Virus record (IMG/VR): IMGVR_UViG_3300042868_009074
Location: 124,001 to 188,000 of that record
From: a virus
Reading direction: 5' to 3' (one strand)
DNA length: 64,000 nt
The position numbers and the translations under genes are program-made. Of this stretch, positions 47,782-57,489 are shown in pieces (position 1 is the stretch's first letter; each line of letters opens with the position of its first letter). Under the pieces are notes generated by a model. That model saw nothing but the letters and a program-made list of their open reading frames with translations, was not told the origin of the DNA and did no database searches.

Positions 47782-48543
47782 TTACAATGTTAAGTTGACG
47801 CGGAATGCGCCAATTACATTAGTTACATCTAGGTTTGAACGGATACCTAGTTTACCCTGGTATGCGCCAGACTTTGTTAATTCAAACACAGTCTTAAGTG
47901 CACCTGGATCTGATGGCAACTGCATGTAGGAAAGAAGTCCATCATCAAAGTTTGTAGCAAACTTCTCGACTTCGACAACTTTACCAACCTGCAACCATGG
48001 ATATGCACCAGCGGCTGCAGTTGTAGCTGCAAGCTTTACTGGACGACCCATAAAGTCAGCAGCAATTAAATCGCCACCAGCTAGATCCGCATTAACTCCT
48101 GTTACCATTGGGTACTCTACATAGCCACCTGTAATGAAACCAGCACCTTGTGAGGTTCCTTTATCAAATGGTCTATAGAGATCATATTGCGCAACGCCTA
48201 CTGGGACTGAGTAGGCTGCAACAGCCTGTGTGTCTCCTGATGCGCCAGCAACTGGAGTTGCTGCTGCGGTTGGGTTCCAACCGGAAATTGTGTCACCCCA
48301 AGTAACGCTTCCTGCACTACCGTTAGCTGGAACGAAACGTGAATCGCCACTACTATCGGTAACTACTGAAAGGATTGTTCCTTTTGGAATAACGACTTCA
48401 AAACGATCATCTTCTGAATCTGAGTACCAGGTTGGAAGAGCGATGCTTGGAAGGATGTAGGCTGCTGGTGCAGAACCTGAAGAAACCAAGAAACGGCCTG
48501 AACCGGTCTTTGTTCCTACTTTACGAAATTTTGCTAAACTCAT
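47782..48543 (-). CDS. Capsid accessory/decoration protein candidate
   Basis: A 253-residue beta-rich protein located between protease-scaffold and major capsid genes, a usual place for decoration or stabilisation proteins. Visible segments are PVGVAQYDLYRPFDKGTSQG, GGYVEYPMVTG and a C-terminal LGIRSNLDVTNVIGAFRVNL. AAGGAG lies 9 nt upstream of ATG. No catalytic motif. Confidence 0.6.
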   Translation of the reverse strand: MSLAKFRKVGTKTGSGRFLVSSGSAPAAYILPSIALPTWYSDSEDDRFEVVIPKGTILSVVTDSSGDSRFVPANGSAGSVTWGDTISGWNPTAAATPVAGASGDTQAVAAYSVPVGVAQYDLYRPFDKGTSQGAGFITGGYVEYPMVTGVNADLAGGDLIAADFMGRPVKLAATTAAAGAYPWLQVGKVVEVEKFATNFDDGLLSYMQLPSDPGALKTVFELTKSGAYQGKLGIRSNLDVTNVIGAFRVNLTL

Positions 48544-48570
48544 TTAATTTCTCCTTGTATATTTTTATGA

Positions 48571-50308
48571 TTAAAGTTTACGACGGCCCATTAAGGCATC
48601 TACAAACAGTTCTTCAACTGAATTATTTTTTGCTTTTGGTTGTTCGATAACCTCTTCGTCATCCTCTTCTAAAACGTTTTCTTCTTTTTCTAAGACAACG
48701 TCATTTTCAAGGATAGACTCACTAAGACCATGAATGCTCTTTTTGAATATTGGGAGCTTTGCAAGATCTCTTAACGTATCAGCTAGTGAACCAGCTGATC
48801 TAGTTACGTGATCCTTAATAAGTTCTTCTCTGCTTTCAACAGATTCAGTTCCTATTGAGATTTTAGTATCGACAACTCTTTCAGCCAAAGTACGGTGTAG
48901 AGCTTGTTTAAGCTTCTTGTTTTCTTCTTCAAGTAAATGGAGTTTTTTCATTAAATCATCAGCATCTTGCTCAGAGACTATATTGTTGTCAGTGAGCTCT
49001 ACCTTTGAATCTTCATTTACTTTGTTTTCTTCAGCGACTTCAGAATTAGCTGATTCAACTGCCTCTGAGGCGAGTTCTTCTGCTGATTCTGGAACTACTG
49101 TAGACTCTTGCTCATCAGCAGCTGGTGCTATCGATGAGTCTTTTGCAATTTGTGCTTCAAGTTGAGCAATTTTTTCATTTGCCTTTTTAAGGGCATCAAC
49201 TGGATCAACTTCTAAATCTTCTTTATCCGTAACCGTTTCTTCAGTTACTTCTTCTTCAGTCTTGAGCGACTCTTCTGCTTCCGGGGCCTCTTCAGGCTCT
49301 GTAGCTTCTGGAGCTTCTGTATCGTCTTGTGATACTTCAGGATCTGATTCCTGAACAGTGCCTGCAGCGATGTTTGAAAGATCTTGACTTAGATCTTCTA
49401 CAGCAGCGAGGATGTCCTCACTCTTAACGTTTTCGTCCATATTTGAGTTCTCCTCATGGCTATTGATATCTTCACTTCCCTTAGATAGTAATGATGAGTT
49501 CTCACTGTTACTATTTTCGCTCTCCTGTATGGCTATTGCCGACAAGAAAGCACCTTTCATGTGGAGATACAAGGGTCTAGATTCTTTTTTCTTTAAGTTA
49601 TGTAATATAGATTCATTCTCACTAATAGAGACGATATCTTCTTCATTCATATGTAAAACAAAGGCTTTGCTCTTTGCGACCCAGTCTTCTGAATCGGAAA
49701 TTGCTACTTTGCCATCAACAGCCTTCTTGGATCTAACACTAGATCTTTGATCGGCTGGTTGATTAACAAAAGAGTATTCTTTAAAAGAAATGTCCTGCAT
49801 ATCTATATATGCCATTTTTCCTTTGTGAACAGTTCCTCTTTTGTACTTAGGAGCTTTTGGTCTTCCGCTAGCGTCTTCGGTAGCAAGGTCTTCTCCACTG
49901 ATGGAGCAAACTGCTTTTCCGGCACGACCGCCTACGGAACCAGTGAGGTATCTTTGATCAGAAATCTTTTGCGCTGCTACTGGATCAGTAACGGCAATCT
50001 GCAAACGAACAAAATGAGAACCATCTTCTTCTTTGTCCATCTTTGCAGCTATAACTCGACCAATTGGTTCTGAGCTAAGATCATGATTCATGATGATTGG
50101 TTTTGGATATGGATCAACCCAAGATTGTAATGCTTTTTCTAATTCAGCTGCAGAATAGTTATTATAGTTAGCAGTTAGTCCGTTCGTGGATTGCTGCTAC
50201 TTCTATTATGAGGCCATAGTTTTCATTAAATCCTTCAGAGAAATCATATGTAGATTCAGAAAGATCTGGAAGCTGTATAGTAAAGTTTTCTACAAACTCA
50301 AATGTCAT
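48571..50308 (-). CDS. Prohead protease-scaffold fusion, expressed through +1 recoding at CGGA
   Basis: The composite protein is about 578 residues. The ATG at 50308 has GGAG 7 nt upstream. Codons 1-42 (ending VAAIHE) lie in the first frame, codon 43 is CGG (50182-50180), and TAA follows three codons later. The +1 frame continues LTANYNNYSAAELEKAL. Reading glycine at 43 gives AAIHEGLTANYN, typical of the strand before the active site in prohead proteases. Catalytic His is probably H75 (IIMNHD) and Ser S124 (LTGSVGG), with KEYSFVNQPAD downstream. From about residue 240 the protein is a very acidic scaffold with coiled coils, ending VDALMGRRKL. Starting at the internal ATG at 50091 would delete the N-terminal part of the protease fold. 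Confidence 0.82.
50179..50182 (-). other. +1 recoding site CGGA in prohead protease-scaffold gene
   Basis: Zero frame reads ATC CAC GAA CGG ACT AAC TGC TAA. The productive reading is GAA, CGGA as one residue, CTA ACT GCT. There is no homopolymer longer than two here, so a homopolymer miscall does not explain it. Confidence 0.87.
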
Positions 50309-50405
50309 TTGCTTACTCCAAATAATGGTTCTTTAAATTCAAAGGTTATAGTAAATTGATTTTTATAAGATTGAACAATATTATATGAAAATATCATACT
50401 TTCTA

Positions 50406-51179
50406 CTAATTACTATAAGTTACACTGCCTCTAGGATCTCCATTGTTTGAGAAATCTTGAAGCATCATTTTATTCATAATGTGCGGAGTGTATATATAAC
50501 TTGCACAATATAAATTATACCCTAATTTTTTAGCGTTTGCACACCATCCTAAATCTTCCCCTTGAGGATGAAGTTTGTAGTCTACATTGTTGTAAACGTT
50601 GGGTGACATCATCTTTGCTGCCATGATTATGTCAGATTTAAAATAAGTACCTAAAGGATATTGTTCTTTTCTATAGGCTTTTTCTAGATCTTGTTCTTCT
50701 TCATGCCAGTTCATTACACCTGGATACATTGTTGTTGTAGGGGTCATAAACATTCCCGTGCTAACAGCGTCTGCGCCTGATTGAATATGGCTAGTTAAAA
50801 GCTTAATTGTGTTGCTATTGGTTAATAGTATATCCGAATCTAAACTATAATAATAATCAGGTTTGATATCTCTTACTTTTGTAAGCAGAGAGTTTCTAAG
50901 TGAAACCATATTTTCATACTTAGAGATGCTCCATTGTCTAGTCCCTTCTTCGTGATAAAAATGAGGAATATCTTCTCTCACACTTATATCGAATAAAGCA
51001 ACAGACTTAACGTGCTTTTTGTATCTCTCCAGCATTTGGGTTGTTTGTTCGTCATCCGGAGATGCCTCAAAAATAAATCCTATATTAGATAAATCAATTC
51101 CTTGACTTTCAATACAGGAAATCCAATATGGAAAAATCCATTCTCTTTTATATATCGGACAACCTATTAATAGCTTCAT
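50406..51179 (-). CDS. Glycosyltransferase (GT-A-like)
   Basis: A 257-residue protein. The N-terminal LLIGCPIYKREWIFPYWI strand and loop, and YYYSLDSDILL with a DxD motif near residue 115, are the nucleotide-sugar and metal binding signatures of GT-A glycosyltransferases. It ends with a HPQGEDLGWCANAKKLG acceptor-side segment. It lies inside the head module between scaffold and portal, so it may modify capsid or fibre proteins. No membrane anchor. Confidence 0.75.
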   Translation of the reverse strand: MKLLIGCPIYKREWIFPYWISCIESQGIDLSNIGFIFEASPDDEQTTQMLERYKKHVKSVALFDISVREDIPHFYHEEGTRQWSISKYENMVSLRNSLLTKVRDIKPDYYYSLDSDILLTNSNTIKLLTSHIQSGADAVSTGMFMTPTTTMYPGVMNWHEEEQDLEKAYRKEQYPLGTYFKSDIIMAAKMMSPNVYNNVDYKLHPQGEDLGWCANAKKLGYNLYCASYIYTPHIMNKMMLQDFSNNGDPRGSVTYSN

Positions 51180-51191
51180 CTTATTGAAATA

Positions 51192-51449
51192 TTATTCAGA
51201 TACTTTTTCTTTTTCAAAGGCTGCTGAAGCTACTTTTTTTTCTACTTTTGGAGCAGGAGCTTTTTCTTCTTCAGTAGCTGGAGCTGGAGAATCGTCTTCT
51301 TCTTCTTGAGAAAGTACATCGACTATTTCGTCAATCACTATCACTAAGTGCATCAATGCCAAACGAAGTTGACCATTGTCAACAGCTGTTCTAAACTCTT
51401 CTAAAGCCTTGAAGAAATCTTTGTCTTCTTTGTTATTCTGACTTACCAT
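51192..51449 (-). CDS. Small acidic protein next to portal
   Basis: An 85-residue protein with a helix (FFKALEEFRTAVDNGQLRLA) followed by a strongly acidic, Ala/Pro/Lys-rich C-terminus. It overlaps the portal end by 17 bp, so it is translationally coupled. It may be a small head-assembly or portal-associated factor. Not recognised. Confidence 0.55.
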   Translation of the reverse strand: MVSQNNKEDKDFFKALEEFRTAVDNGQLRLALMHLVIVIDEIVDVLSQEEEDDSPAPATEEEKAPAPKVEKKVASAAFEKEKVSE

Positions 51450-53151
51450 TTTCTATAACCTCTATTGTATCTAATTGATCGAAATCATCTCGTATAGTAG
51501 TATACTCTTCATCGAGGAGATTTTCAATAGTGGTTAGGAATTGATTGTCCATTCTTTTAATATTTGGAGAAGTTTTCTTTCCATACTGGTTAGCTGGACG
51601 CATCGTGTTATCTACGCCTTTATTTGCGGGAGCTGTTTTTTTATCAACAGGGGTAAGGCTTTGGTTCTTATTGGCAGGTTTTTCTGTATTGCCATTTTTT
51701 CTCAAATCAGGCTGAGAAGTATCTATTACGCTAGTGCTTTGATTATCTGGATTAAATGAACTTGAGTTAATTGCCCCTGTGGCTATGGCCAATTGAACCT
51801 TACCTTGAATCGCAGAGTATAGTTGAGAGAGATCTAGCTCTGGATGCTCATAACCGAGAGCCACTCTTGTCTCACCTAATGTTGCAATGTTATTTACATA
51901 TTTTTGAATTAAATGAGTTTCTTTTTTAACCTGAGTATCTACGTCTATTTCTTTGAATCTAAAGAAACAACGATCAGAGATATTTGACTCCATTGGATTA
52001 ACGATAGGATCAAATCCACCCTCAAATAACAACTCATTAAATATGTTAAGTCGAATCATTTCAGAAAATAGTCTTTGATAATTTTTTACCTTATCATAGA
52101 GAGCTGTATCCAATCTCTCTGTAACAGATCTATTTCCACCATTAAGAGTCATACCAAGGTGGTGAGGTGCAACACCTAGTCCAATAGCCACTCTTTCCTT
52201 AAAGTGATCCATGTAAGGTATTGCATCTAATGCTGCTCCTCCAGATCCGATAATAGATACATCGTGTCTATGAGGAAGAATCAATCCACCTTCATTGTTT
52301 AGATTCTCTAGCTCTATCGAAGCTCTTTCGATCTCATCGGGCTCTGCTGGTTGCTCTGGAGTTCCAATTGTATATTTGTATAATGGGAATAGTTCTCTAT
52401 GAACAAGGTTCTGCACATCTTCTTCCATTTGGCGAAGGGCTATAACATCGTCAAGTGCATTGGTTATAAACGGAGTTCCAAAAGCTCTTCCGGTTTTTCT
52501 ATCATAATGAAGATGAATTACTTGATCTGCTGGCCATTCTGGAGCTAAGGTATTGGGAGAAAAAGTATAAGGGTTTGTTTGCTGCTTATATCTTTTTGGC
52601 TTGTTATGCTTATCTCTAAGAATTTTAACTTGCTCAGTTGGTATTAGGTAATAACCAACTATCGGTTGAGCTCCATTGATTGCAGTTAAAGTTGTAGGAA
52701 AATAATCACCTATATCGGCTCTAGCTTTAACCACAAATGCATTACCAAATTTTATAAGTTGATCGACTATTTCACTCAAGAAATCAATGAAAGGTCTTTT
52801 CATTGTTATCTCCAAGAAGTCTATTCTTTGATAAAGATAAGATCTAGCTTCATGGTTTTCTGAGATTATGTCCCAGCCCTCTTTCCAGAAAAGCTCTTTA
52901 TATTTATTGAAACCTTGTTTTACATACGAGTCAGTATCTATGGCCTGAATAATTCTCTCAAAGTCATATGGGGCAGGTTCAAATACAGTTCTTGTATTAG
53001 AAGTTAACGCCACCCCTCTAAAGCCAAGGGCAATAGAAGCTATTCTCATGGAGGTGCTAAGAGATCTTAGCTCATCTGGTTCTAGCGTTTTTGCAACGAA
53101 ATTGTTTTCGTTTTCCACTCTTTGGAATGGAAGGTAGTCTTTAATGGCCAT
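51433..53151 (-). CDS. Portal protein
   Basis: A 572-residue protein with the portal layout: an N-terminal VKQGFNKYKELFWKEGWDII clip/stem region, DFLSEIVDQLIKFGNAFVVK, a LIPTEQVKILRDKHNKP wing, PADQVIHLHYDRKTGRAFGT, NLVHRELFPLYKYTIG and GGNRSVTERLDTALYDK. The C-terminal about 110 residues are low complexity (Asn, Lys, Thr, Ser). It forms the dodecameric ring through which DNA is packaged by the terminase. GGGAAG precedes the ATG, and a T4-late-like promoter and conserved leader lie 27-54 nt upstream. Confidence 0.83.
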   Translation of the reverse strand: MAIKDYLPFQRVENENNFVAKTLEPDELRSLSTSMRIASIALGFRGVALTSNTRTVFEPAPYDFERIIQAIDTDSYVKQGFNKYKELFWKEGWDIISENHEARSYLYQRIDFLEITMKRPFIDFLSEIVDQLIKFGNAFVVKARADIGDYFPTTLTAINGAQPIVGYYLIPTEQVKILRDKHNKPKRYKQQTNPYTFSPNTLAPEWPADQVIHLHYDRKTGRAFGTPFITNALDDVIALRQMEEDVQNLVHRELFPLYKYTIGTPEQPAEPDEIERASIELENLNNEGGLILPHRHDVSIIGSGGAALDAIPYMDHFKERVAIGLGVAPHHLGMTLNGGNRSVTERLDTALYDKVKNYQRLFSEMIRLNIFNELLFEGGFDPIVNPMESNISDRCFFRFKEIDVDTQVKKETHLIQKYVNNIATLGETRVALGYEHPELDLSQLYSAIQGKVQLAIATGAINSSSFNPDNQSTSVIDTSQPDLRKNGNTEKPANKNQSLTPVDKKTAPANKGVDNTMRPANQYGKKTSPNIKRMDNQFLTTIENLLDEEYTTIRDDFDQLDTIEVIENGKSE

Positions 53152-53177
53152 GATACTTCCCGTATATAAAACTAAAC

Positions 53178-53205
53178 TATGTTAAATAGTAGTGTTTTAT
53201 TTATA
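53178..53205 (-). promoter_or_regulatory. Late promoter plus conserved leader motif before portal
   Basis: The minus strand carries TATAAATA (53205-53198) followed directly by AAAACACTACTATTTAACATA (53198-53178). The first matches the T4 late consensus. The second recurs before the neck genes with only one indel. Start of the head transcript is inferred here. Confidence 0.6.
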
Positions 53206-53218
53206 TATGCTAAAGAAT

Positions 53219-53431
53219 TTAGCTCTTGTCTTGCATTCCTGCTGCTTCAAATGTCTTTTGAATAATCAAATTCTTTACAGCTTCGAGCCAGAAAATAGTC
53301 TCTGCTTCATTAAAATCGCTCTTGTAAGCTAAGTTTTTATCGGAAATATTGATTCCAATATTAAACTCTTTAGGAGCTTGTACTTCTTCTGCTACTGTTT
53401 CTGTTGCTACTTCTTCTTTTTTAGCTGCCAT
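53219..53431 (-). CDS. Small protein A near portal
   Basis: A 70-residue acidic protein (KEFNIGINISDKNLAYKS, ETIFWLEAVKNLI). It starts where the preceding 64-residue gene stops and shares the operon. No known domain. Possible assembly cofactor. Confidence 0.5.
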   Translation of the reverse strand: MAAKKEEVATETVAEEVQAPKEFNIGINISDKNLAYKSDFNEAETIFWLEAVKNLIIQKTFEAAGMQDKS

Positions 53432-53625
53432 TACTTATCCTTTTTTGATATCTGAGTTACTGGTGTTGAAAAATCTTCGTCATGAGTATGCGTCTGAAGC
53501 TCTTGAATGACTAAATTTAATTGTTTGATTGTGGCTTCTTTAACCACTAAATCTGTTGTAAGCTGTGATAGCTTTTCTTGAAATGTTTGAATAATTAAAT
53601 TCACATCTAAATTTGGTTCTTGCAT
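53431..53625 (-). CDS. Small coiled-coil protein B near portal
   Basis: A 64-residue protein. Residues 7-50 form a likely coiled coil (NLIIQTFQEKLSQLTTDLVV, TIKQLNLVIQELQTH). The stop codon shares its last base with the next start. Unknown function; a multimerising assembly factor is possible. Confidence 0.5.
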   Translation of the reverse strand: MQEPNLDVNLIIQTFQEKLSQLTTDLVVKEATIKQLNLVIQELQTHTHDEDFSTPVTQISKKDK

Positions 53626-53663
53626 TGTCGTTCCTATCTTAGTTGAATTGACATCTTAGTATA

Positions 53664-56483
53664 TCAGCTTTGAATCTTTAATTCCAACTCTTTTACTTTT
53701 TGAGAAAGTTCTTGAACGGCCTTAACTAAAGGGGATATAAATTGTTCATAAGAAAGAGACTGCTTAGAATCTGGATCATTAATATTACTAATTGACCAAC
53801 CAGCAAAATCTTCAACTCCAAATTGATCTATTACTTCTTTTACTTCTTGGGCAATAAATCCCCAATGCCTTCTAACTCCAGGTATTGGCTTTAATCTGTA
53901 AATTTCTCCACCTTTTTCATCTGTTCCAATGATTATGGGGTTTCCATTTTGATCTTTTTCTATTTCATTGCTTCCAACTATAAATTTATAACTAACAGGT
54001 CTAAGTGTTTCTATGAAATCAAGACCCAAACTTGCATCTTCTATATCCTTTTTCAACCTGATATCAGATGTAGATATAGAAGTATTATTGGAGTATAATC
54101 TTTTCCACCTTTTATCGGCAGATCCTGAACCAGTAGCTGTATTATCTTGCCCTAAGTCATATGTATTATCAGTATTGGGAGACCAATCGCTTTTAACGCC
54201 ATATCCATTACCTAAAGTTACGTATGCTGGATTGAAATTTGTTCCAGTTACAATTGACCCACTTACAGTTGCTCCATTTATGCTAGAGCCTGTTCCAGTA
54301 GCGTTAATGTCATATCCAGCTGTTATGTTTATTTCCCTTGCGTAAGTTGTAGCTGAGACTATGAGCGTACCCGTAAGAGTTCCCCCAGACGAAGGGAGAT
54401 AAGCGTGAGAATGTCCTGACAGCGATACTATGGTCCCGCCAACATAAAGGGAACCAACAAGAACATCAACTCTACCATCTTCTCTTACTGTAAAAGTGTT
54501 AGTTCCATCTAATTTTTCTACAACAAATGGATATCTATTAGTAGCAGTATTTCCAACTCCTTGAACTCTACAAACTGTAGTACCGTCTACAGCAGCTCCA
54601 TCTCCAACTCTTAATCTTTCTAAAACCCTAAAGTCACCTTTTACATATCCGGTTGCACCTTCTAATTGTCCTAAAAAATTTCCTTTTTGCGCAGTAAGAT
54701 TACCTTCATTGTCAACGTAAAATGCTCCATTGCCCAAACTTATAGCTGCATTGGTGTCATCCATGTAAAGATAAGATTTATTAGATGTTGCCCTAAAGTA
54801 AACTGTTCCATCACCTCTTTCAAGCCATGTATTGGTCCAACTGCCTTTAATGTTACTCAGTACTATTCCACGAAAATCGCTTGCACTTCCGTTAGCGTCT
54901 GTTAAGTTATTTCCAACTTGAACATTTCCTACAGTTAGTTTTCCAGTAAGATTTCCGCTTGTTGCATTTATATATCCACTGAAGCTAGCATTCCCAGATC
55001 CATCTATTCTGAAATTTTTAGAAACTATTTGTCCATTATCAAGATCTATTCTTGTGCCGACTGAAGAGTAGGTAGAGGAAGTATTAGGCCAACTAAAGCC
55101 AGTAGACTCTATTGTTCCAGTTCTAATTAGTCCACCCTTAATTATGGTTGAATTAGAGTTTATTCTAGTAGCTGGATTTTCTGCACCTAATGCTGCGTTA
55201 CTAGCGACTGTTGTAGCACTTGTTCCGCCTATTGTTACTTCTCCAGAAATATTAAAAGCATCAGTAGTTGCATCGTAGGATATATTCTTTGTTGCATTGC
55301 CGACCTTAAATGAACCGTTTACATACCAGTAGTTATTATTAACGTTACCACTAGCAGTGTCAGAAATCTTTAATCCAATAACTCCAGATCTATTTCCGAT
55401 TACTAAAGACTGTGCTCCAGAAGTTACTGAAAAGATATTAGCCTCTGGCAATGAAGCACCAGGGTCGATAATTGCGTCTGAACCAATACGAACTTGACTT
55501 CCGTCAAATGTGATTCCCTGAATTCCACCAAAGTTGACACGGCCATCACCAGTGATATTCCATCCTTTTGCGTAGCAAGTAAATTCAACTAAACCAGCTA
55601 CAGAATGATTAACAGTTGCTGTAAAATTAGTTTCATCTACAATTGAACTTATTTGAGAGTTTGATCCAAATCTACCAGGACCAAGAACGTTAGGTGTTGC
55701 TAGGTTTACTCCAGGAATAAAGAAAAACATTCCTGGATATAAGCCGTTTGTTGTCCCTTGAGTTAAGGTTACTAGTTTTTTATTTGCTTCAGTACCAGTT
55801 GTCGACAAAGTTGCTCTTAAGTTTCCTACTTCTGGTTTATATGAAGCAGATTTTATAACGGAGTCTGATCCAGTTAAAATTATTTGAGCAGAACCTATAT
55901 AACCTGATGTGATTCTTGAAGCGCTGAGCTCTTGTATATGAGCTGATGGTATAAAGGGAATTTGTCCAGATTTTTGAAGAGGAGTCCAACTTGATGCTAC
56001 TCCAGAGGTAGTGATTGATCTAACCTTAACAAAGTAGTATGCTTTTATTTGTTCAAAGTTAGTTGTAATTGTACTATCTGTAACATTTTCTACAAAAGTA
56101 CCTTGCTCTATATAGGAAGTTTCTTCTAGGTTTACAGTAAATACGTTTGAGCTAGAAAAACCTTGAATCTCATAATCATCTTCTGATATAGGCTCGTAAT
56201 GTAATCCAATTTGTTCTACTTGAGATTCTTTGTATACTTTATATTCATAGTTTTTTAGGTTAAGATCATCAGCTGGGTTAAAGCTAACCATTGCTGTTTT
56301 ATAACCTACGGATATTTGAAGATTTCCAAGTGACGTAGGTTCAACCTGGTCTGTTGGAACAGTGAATCTTATAGCAGCAGAAGGGTCTAAAGTATTATTT
56401 AAGTCAGCGTCTTTTGCCCTAACTGTTAATAAATATTGTTTTCCTGGTTTTAAATTTTGAAGTGTCTTTTTTACAATAGCCAT
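53664..56483 (-). CDS. Tail spike/fibre with S74 self-cleaving chaperone domain
   Basis: A 939-residue fibre. The first about 175 residues contain fibronectin-III-like repeats (LQISVGYKTAMVSFNPADD, YFVKVRSITTSGVASSWTP). A long beta-rich shaft follows, with repeated GNASFSGYINATSGNL and KGDFRVLERLRVG modules. From about residue 800 comes an intramolecular chaperone of the Peptidase S74 type: the STSDIRLKKDI motif, where Ser and the following Lys act in autocleavage, then a RRHWGFIAQEVKE segment and a C-terminal coiled coil. The chaperone trimerises the fibre and is cut off. The operon partner upstream is the recoded 334-residue protein. Confidence 0.83.
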   Translation of the reverse strand: MAIVKKTLQNLKPGKQYLLTVRAKDADLNNTLDPSAAIRFTVPTDQVEPTSLGNLQISVGYKTAMVSFNPADDLNLKNYEYKVYKESQVEQIGLHYEPISEDDYEIQGFSSSNVFTVNLEETSYIEQGTFVENVTDSTITTNFEQIKAYYFVKVRSITTSGVASSWTPLQKSGQIPFIPSAHIQELSASRITSGYIGSAQIILTGSDSVIKSASYKPEVGNLRATLSTTGTEANKKLVTLTQGTTNGLYPGMFFFIPGVNLATPNVLGPGRFGSNSQISSIVDETNFTATVNHSVAGLVEFTCYAKGWNITGDGRVNFGGIQGITFDGSQVRIGSDAIIDPGASLPEANIFSVTSGAQSLVIGNRSGVIGLKISDTASGNVNNNYWYVNGSFKVGNATKNISYDATTDAFNISGEVTIGGTSATTVASNAALGAENPATRINSNSTIIKGGLIRTGTIESTGFSWPNTSSTYSSVGTRIDLDNGQIVSKNFRIDGSGNASFSGYINATSGNLTGKLTVGNVQVGNNLTDANGSASDFRGIVLSNIKGSWTNTWLERGDGTVYFRATSNKSYLYMDDTNAAISLGNGAFYVDNEGNLTAQKGNFLGQLEGATGYVKGDFRVLERLRVGDGAAVDGTTVCRVQGVGNTATNRYPFVVEKLDGTNTFTVREDGRVDVLVGSLYVGGTIVSLSGHSHAYLPSSGGTLTGTLIVSATTYAREINITAGYDINATGTGSSINGATVSGSIVTGTNFNPAYVTLGNGYGVKSDWSPNTDNTYDLGQDNTATGSGSADKRWKRLYSNNTSISTSDIRLKKDIEDASLGLDFIETLRPVSYKFIVGSNEIEKDQNGNPIIIGTDEKGGEIYRLKPIPGVRRHWGFIAQEVKEVIDQFGVEDFAGWSISNINDPDSKQSLSYEQFISPLVKAVQELSQKVKELELKIQS

Positions 56484-57488
56484 TATTTTACTCCGCCTAT
56501 AGATATAAATGATAAATCAGGATTTATAGATTCTTCACCTAGAGATATATTATAATTTTTTAAAAATTGTATTTCTTTAATTAAAATATTATTTCCAGAT
56601 GATAATACGTTTTTATCATATAAAGTTTCTATTTCTATAATATATTCCTCATAGCCTAAATCTATTATATTAATAAGCTCAGTCTCCAAAAGACCAGAGG
56701 ATAAGTAGCAGTCTACATTTGTCCAGTCTACTACGACCTGTTCTATCTGTTGATCAGAAATAATTTTTGTAGATATTCTATATTTAAAAATTCCATGATC
56801 TGGACCAACATTTCCTATTAATTTAAATTTAGGTCCACTAAAATTACCTACAACTTTTACTTCTGCTTTTGTTGATTTGTTATCTATCCAATCAACTCCA
56901 TCATTAAAAAATGTTAATGTATAATTTTCTTTAGAGTCTTTATCAACTTTACTTTGATATAGATTAACGTCACTAGGAGTTGCGCTTAATGGCGCATTGT
57001 CTTGAGAATTATTTCCCGATAAATAATAATTGATAGTAGATTGATCATATTGAATATACTTATAAACAGTTTCATCTATATCGTAGTTATAGTAAGAAGT
57101 TGGCTTTATATATTTTATATAATCTCTACCATAATAAAGATTATAATTAACGGCATTTCCGGGACCAATAGAATGTTCTTTTGCAGATTTAAAATAAATT
57201 AAATTATCCAGAATTGTAGTTGATACTGGAGTAGCATCTGTTGAATCTATTGGGTCTTCATAAACCATTACGTAAGAATGATCTTGTTCTGTCTTGACTA
57301 GATTAGCATCATATAGGTAATTAATTTCGTTATCTAACAAATCAACGAATAACCAATCGTTTGCATGAATTGTTTCTTTGATGTCAGAAAAAGATAATCC
57401 GTTTTCTTAATGGCGGATTCGACAAATTAAGCGTATATGGAGACGCTGAAATATTACTATCATTCTTTAAATAGCTAAACCAAGTCAT
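56483..57488 (-). CDS. Tail/fibre-region protein, expressed through +1 recoding at CGGA
   Basis: The composite product is about 334 residues. The ATG at 57488 lies 1 bp after the stop of the preceding gene and begins MTWFSYLKNDSNISASPYTL. Codon 30 is CGG (57401-57399). The zero frame ends in TGA four codons later, and the +1 frame continues LSFSDIKETIHANDWLF and stays open to 56483. Glycine at the junction gives PPLRKGLSFSDIKE. The remainder is Asp/Tyr/Asn-rich, beta-type, with no catalytic motif. Its stop overlaps the next fibre start. The family is not recognised; position points to tail or fibre assembly. Confidence 0.72.
57398..57401 (-). other. +1 recoding site CGGA in tail/fibre-region gene
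   Basis: Zero frame reads TTA AGA AAA CGG ATT ATC TTT TTC TGA. The productive reading is AAA, CGGA as one residue, TTA TCT TTT. A TAA three codons upstream in the +1 frame confines the shift to this spot. Confidence 0.82.
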
Positions 57489-57489
57489 A

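Noticed and set aside
57341-57489. Intron or intein interrupting the split genes
   Set aside because: The two frames directly overlap with no inserted sequence, and the gap closes by skipping one base.
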